Assembly: GCA_007922195.1 (NCBI GenBank)
Contig: ML682008.1
Location: 4,415,077 to 4,479,076, forward strand
Direction: 5' to 3'
Source of the DNA: Podocnemis expansa
Lineage: Eukaryota; Chordata; Testudines; Podocnemididae
DNA: 64,000 nucleotides
Under the pieces are notes generated by a model that saw nothing but the letters and a program-made list of their open reading frames with translations, was not told the origin of the DNA and did no database searches. Positions 33,405 to 41,760 of the stretch are shown piece by piece (the first letter of the stretch is position 1; each line of letters opens with the position of its first letter). The position numbers and the translations under genes were made by a program.

Positions 33405-33645
33405 CAAAACAAACAAGAGTCCTTTGCAAATTAAAGACTAACAAATTCATGTATTGCATGAACTTTCATGGGAGAAAATCCCACTTTGTCAGATGCTTGA
33501 AGATGGGGAACTTACAAAATGGGAAGACAAGTAAGTTCCCCATCTTCAAAACATCTGACAAAGTGGGATTTTCTCCCATGAAAGCTCATGCAATAGATGA
33601 ATTTGTTAGTCTTTAAATGTGTCACAGGCCTCCTTGTTTGTTTCA
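33405..33645. mobile_element. Fold-back Penelope tail with long arms
   Basis: The left arm 33405-33515 (AGACTAACAAATTCATGTAT, CATGAACTTTCATGGGAGAA, AGATGGGGAACTTAC) is inverted at 33531-33645 (GTAAGTTCCCCATCTTCAAA, TTCTCCCATGAAAGCTCATG, GAATTTGTTAGTCTTTAAAT). The spacer is 15 bp. Pairing is nearly complete apart from short indels. The arms equal the 3' tail of the Penelope element at 17415. Confidence 0.85.
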
Positions 33646-34064
33646 CAGATTGTGACACTGAGAATTTGACTGATGTTGAGAATTTGAGCCACATTGCTGA
33701 TAATTCTTCATACCATTTGAAGCACCCACAAACAGATTCTTCAGGCACCCTCTGTATTTTCCATTAGTCTCCAAATAATGAGGATGAGCTGTACTGGTAT
33801 TGACATTACCTCTTGGGGAATGAAGTAGACTAAGTAGAGCTGCTAATGCTGCTCAACTCTAACTAGAGGTTATAACTGTAAATTACAACAGGTCATTGTG
33901 CTTTTAATTTTAATTTTTAGTTTTAATTTTGCTTTCCTTGTACTCCACCCACCTCCCTGCTAATTGCTGTACTCCATTGTTTGAATCCTAGCAACTGCTT
34001 TGATTTGCTGTAACAGTTTTACCAGATCCCATGATTTACACTTCCCTGCATTTATTTTGTTCGC
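33646..34064. other. No gene recognised
   Basis: Short AT-rich interval with no homologous frame. Confidence 0.4.
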
Positions 34065-34220
34065 ATTCTGTAAATTCCTCATCTTCAAGCATCTGATGAA
34101 GTGGGATTGTCTCCCAATAAAGCTCACGCAATAAATAAATTTGTTGGTCTTTAAAAAGTGCCACCAAATTTCTTGTTTGTTTTGCTGAGCTAGACTAACA
34201 CAGCTACACCCTTGGAACTA
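34065..34220 (+). mobile_element. Single Penelope tail
   Basis: CTCATCTTCAAGCATCTGATGAAGTGGGAT, CCAATAAAGCTCACGCAATAAATAAATTTGTTGGTCTTTA and GCTAGACTAACACAGCTAC are the tail found in the fold-back copies, here in one orientation only. Non-coding. Confidence 0.65.
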
Positions 34221-34306
34221 TAAATTTGTTTTCCATATTAATATTTGTGGTTTTTATTTTTTTTATATATTTTGCTTATAGTCAGGCTGGGAGAGGAAAA
34301 AAATTA

Positions 34307-34328
34307 TATAGATAGATAGATAGATAGA
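34307..34328. repeat. Short GATA microsatellite
   Basis: About five GATA units directly upstream of the Dong-like LINE. It may be the insertion site or may have grown from it. Confidence 0.8.
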
Positions 34329-34334
34329 GCTAGG

Positions 34335-34410
34335 TGACTGGATAGCGTAGTGGTTAAGAGCGATGCCCTTTGATATGGGAGACCGGGGTTCAAATCCTGG
34401 TGGATACCTG
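34335..34410 (+). promoter_or_regulatory. tRNA-like module with Pol III A and B boxes
   Basis: Box A TAGCGTAGTGG (34343-34353) fits the TRGYNNARNGG consensus at every position. Box B GGTTCAAATCC (34387-34397) differs from GGTTCGANTCC at one position. The 33-nt gap is tRNA-like. The T-arm around box B keeps four of five stem pairs, and the anticodon arm is degraded (CCC/GGG remains), so it is not a working tRNA. It lies about 100 bp upstream of the LINE coding sequence in the same orientation. It could be an internal Pol III promoter, the head of a SINE fused to the LINE, or a tRNA-like insertion site. Confidence 0.65.
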
Positions 34411-34451
34411 TCTACCTTCCCAGTAGGGGTCCTTGGGCAAAAGACTCCCTA

Positions 34452-35240
34452 ATGCCTCACTTGCCTACCTTGAATATGAGAGTGACACGAACTAGGAGAG
34501 TCATGCCGGCTCGGACGTCGCCCAGATTAACAAGATCTGCGCCAGATGTTGGGGAACCAGGACAATCTGATGATAAGTGGGCTACTGGAACAAACCATGC
34601 ATGGACAAGACAAGAGAACCTGGAATTGATGGAATGCTACTACAACAGCAGACCTAATGAGAGGGGATATATGAAACGTATGAGGGGACTATGGATGGAC
34701 AAAAGACCTACATCCACACTAACCGAGAAACAGCTAGTTACCCAACGCTTCAACATAGTAAAGAGGCAGCTGCTCTCACAACTGGAGATAAACCAATTCC
34801 ACATTACCTCCCGGACTCAAGAAGAAGCCCCAGAAGAACAACTAGATGTGCAGCCAACACCTGAAGCCGGAACTTCACTGCCATCCCCTCCATTACAGAA
34901 CACAGCAGCTGATATGAGGCATAAGATCATGGATAAACTAGCTACAGTCAACCCTTGAGACCGATTACCAAGGCTGGTGGGAGAAGTACCATCAGATAGT
35001 ATGCTAGAAGATGCCAATAGAGCCCTAATGACAATTCCTACTACCACCATCACTGAAACCAATGAACTGGTATACGCTACAGCCTCTGTAATCCTGGAGA
35101 TGCTTGGCTACACAATCAAGAAGAACACCAGTACATCCCCCCCCCACCCCGGAAAATGAGGTTGCAGGATAAGATCAAGGCAACCCAGAGCGAAGTTAGC
35201 CGGCTGGTGGAACTACAGAAGGGTTTAGAGATTAAGGATG
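34452..35240 (+). pseudogene. N-terminal part of the Dong-type LINE protein, broken
   Basis: The open frame 34452-34958 (168 aa) is basic at the start (RVTRTRRVMPARTSPRLTRS) and has NHAWTRQENLELMECYYNSR, a Trp-rich helical segment like the DNA-binding Myb-type or linker region of R4/Dong proteins. It ends at TGA 34956-34958, within CCT TGA GAC where an Arg CGA codon is a plausible ancestor. The same frame continues at 34977-35159 (ITETNELVYATASVILEMLG). A frame change follows at the C-run near 35126-35134, because RLQDKIKATQSEVSRLVELQ is in the next frame. A further change near 35240 returns to the frame of the main polymerase. Three lesions therefore separate it from the downstream frame. 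Confidence 0.7.
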
Positions 35241-37736
35241 ACTCGGCTACTGAGAAAATACAAGGGCCTGACTCCATCTGAAGCCCTAGAGACTGCTAAG
35301 CAAAGGCTCACAGCACTGGTCACCAGGCTAAGGAGATACACTAGAGAAGCAGAGGCCAAAAAGATAAATGCCCTGTTCTCCAAAGAACCATCCAAGGTGT
35401 ACTCCCAACTGCAGTGCAACAACACAATAACAGCAGAGCCACCAACTTCAGAAACTGAACAGTACTGGAAGAACATCTGGGAGAAAGAGAAGACTCATAA
35501 CACCAGTGCAAAGTGGCTTCAGGACCTGAGAACAGACCACAGCAATCCCCCGGAACAGGAACCAGTCACCATCACAGTAGCCGACATCCAACAGCGGGTC
35601 AAGAACATGAAGAGCTGGACAGCACCTGGCTCGGACATGATCCACACCTACTGGCTAAAGAAACTAACAGCAGTGCATGAACACCTAGCAGCACGTATGA
35701 ACCAGCTGCTAGCAGCAGGCTCCCACCCAGACTGGCTAACACAAGGAAGGACAGTGCTGATCATGAAAGACCCCCACAAGGGAACAGCACCATCCAACTA
35801 CCGGCCAATAACCTGCCTCCCCACGACATGGAAAGTCCTATCAGGCATCATAGGCGCCAAGCTACAGGACCACATGGGTCAGTACATGAGCACAGCTCAG
35901 AAGGGCATTGGGAACAACACCAGAGGCTCAAAACACCAGCTGCTCATAGATAGAGCAATCGCCCAAGATTCAAGGTCTAGACAGACCAATCTGTGCACAG
36001 CCTGGATTGACTACAGGAAAGCCTACGACTCAATGCCGCACACATGGATCTGTGAATGTCTGGTGCTATACAAAGTCAACAGGACACTAAGGACCTTCCT
36101 CAAGAACTCAATGGGACTGTGGAAGACAACACTGGAAGTCAACTCAAGACAGCTTGCACAAGTGGCCATCAAGTGCGGCATATACCAAGGTGATGCGCTG
36201 TCCCCGCTGCTGTTCTGCATTGGCTTGAACCCCCTCAGCCAGATAATCACAAGGACTGGATATGGATACAAGTTCAAGAGTGGAACTACCATCAGCCACC
36301 TCCTCTACATGGATGACATCAAGCTGTATGCTAAGAATGAACGAGACATCGACTCGCTAATCCACCTGATATGGATCTACAGTGAGGATATTGGGATGTT
36401 ATTCGGACTGGAGAAGTGTGGCTGGATGGTAGTAAAGAGAGGAAAGGTAGTGAAGACTGATGGGGTGGAACTACCAGCAGGCCACATAGCAGACATACAG
36501 ACCAGCTACAAGTACCTTGGCATCCCACAGTCACATGGGACCCACGATGAGGAGGCAAGGAAGACAGCAACATCCAAGTACCACCAAAGGATAAGACAGG
36601 TCCTGAAGAGCCAGCTCAATGGGAAGAACAAGATCCACGCCATCAACAAGTACGCCCTGCCAGTCATTAGATACCCTGCCGGTATAGTGAGCTGGCCAAA
36701 GGAGGACATGGAGGCTGCCGATGTGAAGACCCGGAAGCTCCTCACAATGTACGGAGGTTTCCACCCCAAGTCCAACACCCAGAGACTGTACGCCAGCCGG
36801 AAAGAAGGTGGGCGGGGTTTGGTGAGTGTCAAAGCCACTGTCCTGGATGAAACCCAAAGCATCCAGGAGTACATCAGTAAGATGGGACCCAAAGATGAGC
36901 TGCTGAGAGAATGCCTGAGGCAGCAGCAGCAGACCTGGGAGGAAGATCAAGCAGAAGAAGTGCCATGGCAAGACAAGACCCTGCATGGGATGTACCATCG
37001 ACAGATAGCTGAGGTGGCTGACACTGGGAAATCCTACCAGTGGCTGGAAAAGGCTGGACTAAAAGACAGCACTGAGGCACTGATCATAGCAGCACAAGAA
37101 CAGGCACTGAGCACCAGATCCATTGAAGCAGGGGTCTACCACACTAGACAGGACCCAAGGTGCAGACTGTGCAGAGAGGCCTCAGAGACAGTCCAACACA
37201 TAGTGGCAGGATGTAAGATGCAGGCAGGAACAGCATACACTGAACGGCATAACCAAGTAGCTGGCATTGTGTACAGGAACATCTGCACAGTGTATGGGCT
37301 AGACCCTCCCAAGACCAGATGGGAGATCCCACAGAAGGTCGTGGAGAATAACAGGGCTAAGATCCTGTGGGACTTCCAGATCCAGACAGACAGGCAGGTA
37401 CTGGCCAATCAACCAGACATTGTGGTAATAGACAAGGACCAGAAGACAGCGGTGGTGATAGATGTAGCAGTGCCAAGTGACAGCAACATCAGGAAGAAGG
37501 AGTATGAGAAGCTGGAGAAGTACCAGGGCCTGAAAGAGGAACTAGAGCGGATGTGGAAAGTGAAGGCCAAAGTGGTCCCGGTGGTGGTAGGAGCACTCGG
37601 GGCTGTGACTCCTAAGCTGGGAGAGTGGCTCCAACAGATCCCAGGAACGACATCAGAGCTCTCTGTCCAGAAGAGTGCAGTGCTAGGAACAGCTAAGATA
37701 CTGCGCAGAACCCTCAAACTCCCAGGCCTCTGGTAG
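35238..37736 (+). CDS. R4/Dong-type LINE reverse transcriptase and restriction-like endonuclease
   Basis: 832 codons, uninterrupted. The Met at 35238 is simply the first in the open part; the natural start lies upstream in the broken N-terminus. Residues about 1-130 are a basic linker (KQRLTALVTRLRRYTREAEA, then the SETEQYWKNIWE motif). The polymerase spans about 165-440: YRPITCLPTTWKVLSGIIGA, the first catalytic Asp in AWIDYRKAYDSMPH (Asp258), YQGDALSPLLFC and the catalytic YMDD at 357-360, then SYKYLGI. A zinc knuckle CX2CX8HX4C lies at 642-659. The nuclease follows with Pro726-Asp727 and the second acidic residue Asp742 in VVIDVAVP, the R2/R4-type PD-(D/E)XK fold. The protein would nick one DNA strand and copy its RNA at the cut. 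Activity of this copy is doubtful without an intact N-terminus. Confidence 0.9.
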   Translation: MTRLLRKYKGLTPSEALETAKQRLTALVTRLRRYTREAEAKKINALFSKEPSKVYSQLQCNNTITAEPPTSETEQYWKNIWEKEKTHNTSAKWLQDLRTDHSNPPEQEPVTITVADIQQRVKNMKSWTAPGSDMIHTYWLKKLTAVHEHLAARMNQLLAAGSHPDWLTQGRTVLIMKDPHKGTAPSNYRPITCLPTTWKVLSGIIGAKLQDHMGQYMSTAQKGIGNNTRGSKHQLLIDRAIAQDSRSRQTNLCTAWIDYRKAYDSMPHTWICECLVLYKVNRTLRTFLKNSMGLWKTTLEVNSRQLAQVAIKCGIYQGDALSPLLFCIGLNPLSQIITRTGYGYKFKSGTTISHLLYMDDIKLYAKNERDIDSLIHLIWIYSEDIGMLFGLEKCGWMVVKRGKVVKTDGVELPAGHIADIQTSYKYLGIPQSHGTHDEEARKTATSKYHQRIRQVLKSQLNGKNKIHAINKYALPVIRYPAGIVSWPKEDMEAADVKTRKLLTMYGGFHPKSNTQRLYASRKEGGRGLVSVKATVLDETQSIQEYISKMGPKDELLRECLRQQQQTWEEDQAEEVPWQDKTLHGMYHRQIAEVADTGKSYQWLEKAGLKDSTEALIIAAQEQALSTRSIEAGVYHTRQDPRCRLCREASETVQHIVAGCKMQAGTAYTERHNQVAGIVYRNICTVYGLDPPKTRWEIPQKVVENNRAKILWDFQIQTDRQVLANQPDIVVIDKDQKTAVVIDVAVPSDSNIRKKEYEKLEKYQGLKEELERMWKVKAKVVPVVVGALGAVTPKLGEWLQQIPGTTSELSVQKSAVLGTAKILRRTLKLPGLW

Positions 37737-37788
37737 AGGACCCGAGGTTGAGGATGACACATACCACCCATAGGGGGTGAGAGAGGAA

Positions 37789-37820
37789 TTTTTTTTTTTA
37801 TATATATATAAAAAATATAA
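37789..37820. repeat. T-run and TA repeat at the LINE 3' end
   Basis: T10 followed by TATATATATA and A-rich sequence directly after the LINE 3' UTR. Such simple-sequence tails are expected at the 3' end of this LINE group. Confidence 0.8.
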
Positions 37821-38065
37821 AAGTAATTCCTTAAAGTAGAGGAAGTAACAAACAGTTGGACCCATTTCGTTGCTGCCTTGTGCTTTTTGTAGTTTTTCAC
37901 CGGAGCAAAGTGCATGTGTTTAAACATCATTACTCTGACTTGCATGGGCAAATCATTATGCCAACTAAAACTCATAGGAGAATGAAGCCAATTACTTGTT
38001 CTTATAAGGACAGAGGCCTGGTCAGTTGTTCAAGTTGCCTCAGCTAAATCAGTCAATCGGTGTGC
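37821..38065. other. No gene recognised
   Basis: Short interval with no recognisable element. Confidence 0.4.
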
Positions 38066-38255
38066 AAAATTCTCCCCTAGTATGGACAAGCTCCATTGCT
38101 GGAAGAATTCTCCCAGCAGCCTCCTGACATCCTCTCATGGAGGTGGATTATCTGTGGCAATGGGTGTACCACTTCCATTGTAGTAGTGAGTATCTGCACT
38201 GAAGCAGTAAGCGACAGCAGTGCCACTGTAACGTTTCAAGTGTAGATGAGCCAAA
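38066..38255. mobile_element. Degenerate MITE
   Basis: The body shows TGGAAGAATTCTCCCAGCAG, CTCATGGAGGTGGATTATCT, GTAGTGAGTATCTGCACTGA and a right end ACGTTTCAAGTGTAGATGAGCC. The order resembles an inverted-repeat element common in turtles whose terminus is GTTTCAAGTGTAGACAAGCC. The left end is eroded. A perfect 18-bp palindrome (GCCCTGTTGCAACAGGGC, 38273-38290) follows it. Confidence 0.45.
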
Positions 38256-39153
38256 AGAAGGAAATGACTTACGCCCTGTTGCAACAGGGCCCTTAAATAT
38301 GTTCTTGCCTGTAAGCACATGAGTAACTCCATTGGCTTCAGAAAGGCAAGGTTAAAGTGAGCATGTGGTTAAATATTCAGATCCCTGAGTTCTTAGTTCA
38401 TCTTTTTTCTCTGTTTGTTTGAGGATGGTGGTAGGACCAGCTGAATAAATTGGGATAGTCTGCTCTGGAGTTCCTGGGAAGAGGGATGCAATGTTCAGAG
38501 ATGGGGACAGGCTTGTTTGATCATGGAAATTTAAATGCATCAGTCCAAAAGCCAGAAAATAGAAAAGAAAAGGCTGATGAAGGACACAGAGACTTTTTGA
38601 AGGAGAGGAAAATGATGATCCCTAAAGCTTAAATTTAGCCAGTTATTTAAATTGGTAATTTTTTAAAACCAAATCAGACCTCCCACTGTATCTTTATATT
38701 TTATCCATTGAGCATGTGAACAGTCAGGACCCTATTAGGTCCTGCACCCAGCCTTCTGCCTTTACACAGATAACTTAACTATAACTGAATTTGGCTACAG
38801 ATCTCCCAACATGTAATTTTACCACTTTTTCGCCCTGTGAGATTAAGCAATTTAAGAACAGCTGGCACCATAGATAACTTGTAGCATCCTTGGTGTAGAG
38901 CTAATTAGATTGAGGCCACACTGTTGTAAACAGAATCTGTTAAACATAGTTGAGGGAAAACAGTAAGGTAAACCTCTGGCTTTAATTATTTCAGTATGTC
39001 TAGTTCTAAAGAAACAAGTGCTGCATCTTCCTGTCAGTTTGGCTCGGAGATGGACTTTCACACTTCAGAAAAAATAGTATTAGCATGGACTGAATTTATG
39101 AATGGGCGTCAGCAAGGTCTCAGTATGAGCTCTTATGGCAATGAATATCTAAA

Positions 39154-39154
<1 letters not shown>
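38256..39154. other. No gene or repeat recognised
   Basis: Unique-looking DNA. The frame at 38996-39310 that runs into the CA repeat has no domain. Confidence 0.45.

Positions 39155-39224
<70 letters not shown>
39155..39224. repeat. (CA)35 microsatellite
   Basis: Seventy bases of uninterrupted CA. Uninterrupted length suggests high mutability and a useful length polymorphism. It also produces a long His-Thr run in one spurious frame. Confidence 0.97.
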
Positions 39225-39227
<3 letters not shown>

Positions 39228-39939
39228 TGTGCATTGCCACGTGGCCACAGCCTTTCTGTTCTGATTTATGTTTGCAAATTGTTGTGTACCGAATGTTCTC
39301 GGGCTTATAAATTATTGCCACATTGACAAATGGAGTGCAAGTTTAATCTGATTTATAAATTTGACCAATTGCCTTTAAAAAATATTCTATGCAAATAGAG
39401 TCCACAGTTTCTCAGATATTAGGGAAATGAAAAGGTGTAGAAAACTAAACAGAATCGACATATTAAAAATTGTTCCTTGTGCATTCTATTTATTGAAAGA
39501 TATTTTTTAAAAAAGCTTTCCTGGAGCTTTGAACTGTCAAGCAGTATTTTTTCCCCTTTTACCATTTACCATCTTGCTTCTCCAGTAAAATCACAGTTTT
39601 GAACAGTTGATATAACAGCTGTTTTTATGGCAATAAACAGCAATTTGTGAGCCTGGGTTTATGATTACCTATGCCCTTCCTTCCCTGAATGACCCTATGT
39701 TAAAAGCTACTGGAATATAAAATACAGGTTGTGAAACGAATGAGGAATAAAATTACTGAGCAAGTAAAATTAATGTTTCCTCTTGTCATCTTGGCATTGT
39801 TATATTTTCTCTAATTCTTGCTCTTGACCAGTCGTTATTAGTATAACAGAAGAAAATTACGGCATTATAGTTGTTCAAATAATGAATATTTTGGGGAGAA
39901 AGTAATGGAAACACACTCTGATTATCATCTGCTAAAGAA
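39225..39939. other. No gene or repeat recognised
   Basis: AT-rich unique-looking sequence. Confidence 0.45.
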
Positions 39940-40500
39940 AGTAAAACAATTCTTCTGCTCTGCTTGGTCCTGATTAGGCCTCAACTGGAGTATTGTGTCC
40001 AGTTGTGGGTCCCTCATTTCAGGGAAGATATGGACAAATTGGAGAAAGTTCAGAGAAGATCAACACAAATGATTAGTGGTCTGGAACATTTGACTTACGA
40101 AGAGCGATTGAAAGAGCTGAGTTTGTTTAGTCTGGAAGAGAGGATACTGAAAGGGGACATGATAACAGTTTTTAAGTACCTACTCGGTTGTCATGAGGAA
40201 GAAGAAGAAAAATTGTTCTCCTTAACTGCTGGTGACAGGACAAGAAACAATGGGCTTAAATTATAGCAAGGGAGGTTTAGATTAGACATTAGGGGAAAAA
40301 ATTTCTAACTGTCAGGGTGATTAACCACTGGAATAAGTTGCCTAGGCAGGTTCTGGAATCTCCATCACTGGACATTTTTATGAGCAGGTTAGAGAAGCAC
40401 CTGTCAGGGATGGTTTAAGAGGGTACTTGGTCCTGCGATCAGTGCAGGGGACTGGACTCAATGACCTCTCACGATCCCTTCCAGTTTCTATGATTCTATG
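39940..40500 (+). mobile_element. CR1 LINE 3' fragment
   Basis: The open frame 39964-40266 (100 aa) has [40 protein letters not shown] and LSLFSLEERILKGDMITVFK, the C-terminal CR1 blocks. It stops at TAG 40264, where intact copies read on. The rest gives the 3' UTR and the terminus GACTGGACTCAATGACCTCT, CCCTTCCAGTTTCTATGATT, CTATGAT. 5'-truncated. Confidence 0.85.
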
Positions 40501-41384
40501 ATAAAGAAGGCAATGTTTTACAACATTCTACTGTAATTCCTGAAAATAACTCAGGTATCAGTATTGCAAGTTCAGTTTTAATATTCTAGAAATGCTAAGT
40601 GGTCAATGTGTAAGTTTATGCTCTGTTTTTTGTTGGATAATGAGGGTTCTATATTCCCATTAACGTCAGTGGGAGTGGAAGGTGCTCTGTACTTATGTTT
40701 GGGGACATTATTTTGGTTTTTTAGGTAGATGATTGTTCAAATTACAGCAAGAGGGTTTTTACTAGTATGTATCCATGAATAATGTGTAGCTTTTGGAAAT
40801 CTAGTTTTTGGATAAATCTGAAGAATGCAGAGGCTATGATCTTAAAATCTAAGTAATTTCATTGTTGCCTTGTGCCTGTCATTTGTTCTTTGTATCCAGC
40901 TATTGTGTCTCATGTACTTATATGGAGAATTCCCCAGCACAGGGATGGTGTTGTCTTCTTTTGTATCTGTGCAGTTTCTAGTTCAATGGGCTTGGGGTCT
41001 GATGGGCTGTGGTAGTACAAATAATAAATGTCCATTAAAATGCAGTCATTTTGTGCAGCCCCACAATAAAAAAAAAAATTAATAAATGCTATATTGTGAA
41101 CCCCTTACTTGTTTCATAGGCTGAAGTAAACAACTGATGATTTTTTTATTTGCTGACAGTTCAATAAACAAACAAATACATAAAGCATGGAAAAATGTTT
41201 GATTCAACCCAAACTGAACTTGACATTTTTCAGAGTTGTTGGAAAATTAAAATTTCATTTCAGACTCAACAAAATGTTTAATTTGATCTCAAGTTTGTTT
41301 CATTTGGACACTTATAATAAATGCAAGGGAAATATGGGTTTGGTGTATAAAGCGCAGCCAGGGATGAGGTGGTGATGGCACTCC
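40501..41384. other. No gene recognised
   Basis: AT-rich sequence with A-runs near 41068. No homologous frame. Confidence 0.45.
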
Positions 41385-41760
41385 TCTTATAACGTTTAGC
41401 CCTGTTGTTAGGACATTGACCTAGGGTGTGGGAGACTGATTAAAGTATCTGCTCTAGAGAGAGGTATGCTGGCACTGGCATCCTTTGGTATCTCCTGTTG
41501 AAGCTGTTTCTCTCTTTATGGAATACTTAAACAGTCCTTGAGCTGCAGAAAAAAAAAATGAGAATGACTCTGTCACATAGTGGTTAGGGCAATCATCTGA
41601 GAGACACTGCTCCAATGAAAAGCTAAAATTTATACCTAATAGAACTGCTGCAACAGGAAAGAGTGGAAGAAATCCCTCCCATAATACTACGTGTCCTGGT
41701 GGTTAAGGCATTCACCTGGGAGGGGAAGAGAAAGAATCATGTACCCTGTCTGGAGCAAAG
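41385..41760 (+). repeat. Three tRNA-like modules, SINE-type
   Basis: Three related segments begin near 41397 (TAGCCCTGTTGTTAGGACAT), 41576 (CATAGTGGTTAGGGCAATCA) and 41692 (TGTCCTGGTGGTTAAGGCAT). Each resembles a tRNA D-arm/A-box followed by an anticodon-like CACCTGGGAGG or CTGAGAGAC segment. B boxes are eroded (ACTGATTAAAGTATCTGC in the first). This looks like a diverged SINE or composite with repeated tRNA-like heads. The family is not identified. Confidence 0.4.

Larger units (their letters stand above)
34330..37790 (+). mobile_element. R4/Dong-type LINE, near full length
   Basis: About 3.5 kb in order: GATA microsatellite flank, tRNA-like module with A and B boxes, a short linker, an N-terminal coding region broken by stops and frame changes, a 2.5-kb open frame for reverse transcriptase plus CCHC and restriction-like endonuclease, and a short 3' UTR ending GGGGGTGAGAGAGGAA before a T/TA tail. 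The single frame with a C-terminal nuclease (not an N-terminal apurinic-type one) places it among the R2/R4 group. The LYMDDIKLYAKN and SYKYLGI motifs resemble R4/Dong/Rex6-type elements of fish and other animals. No convincing target duplication was found in the low-complexity flanks. Confidence 0.85.

Noticed and set aside
34335..34410. A functional tRNA gene
   Set aside because: A and B boxes are good, but the anticodon stem and acceptor stem do not pair properly, so it is described as a tRNA-like module.
35238..37736. Assignment to R2 (28S rDNA-specific) elements
   Set aside because: The flanks are GATA and TA simple repeats with no rDNA sequence, and the YMDDIKLYAKN/SYKYLGI motifs fit the R4/Dong side better.
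38996..39310. 104-aa open frame with a His-Thr run
   Set aside because: The run is the CA microsatellite read in one frame. No homologous part outside it.
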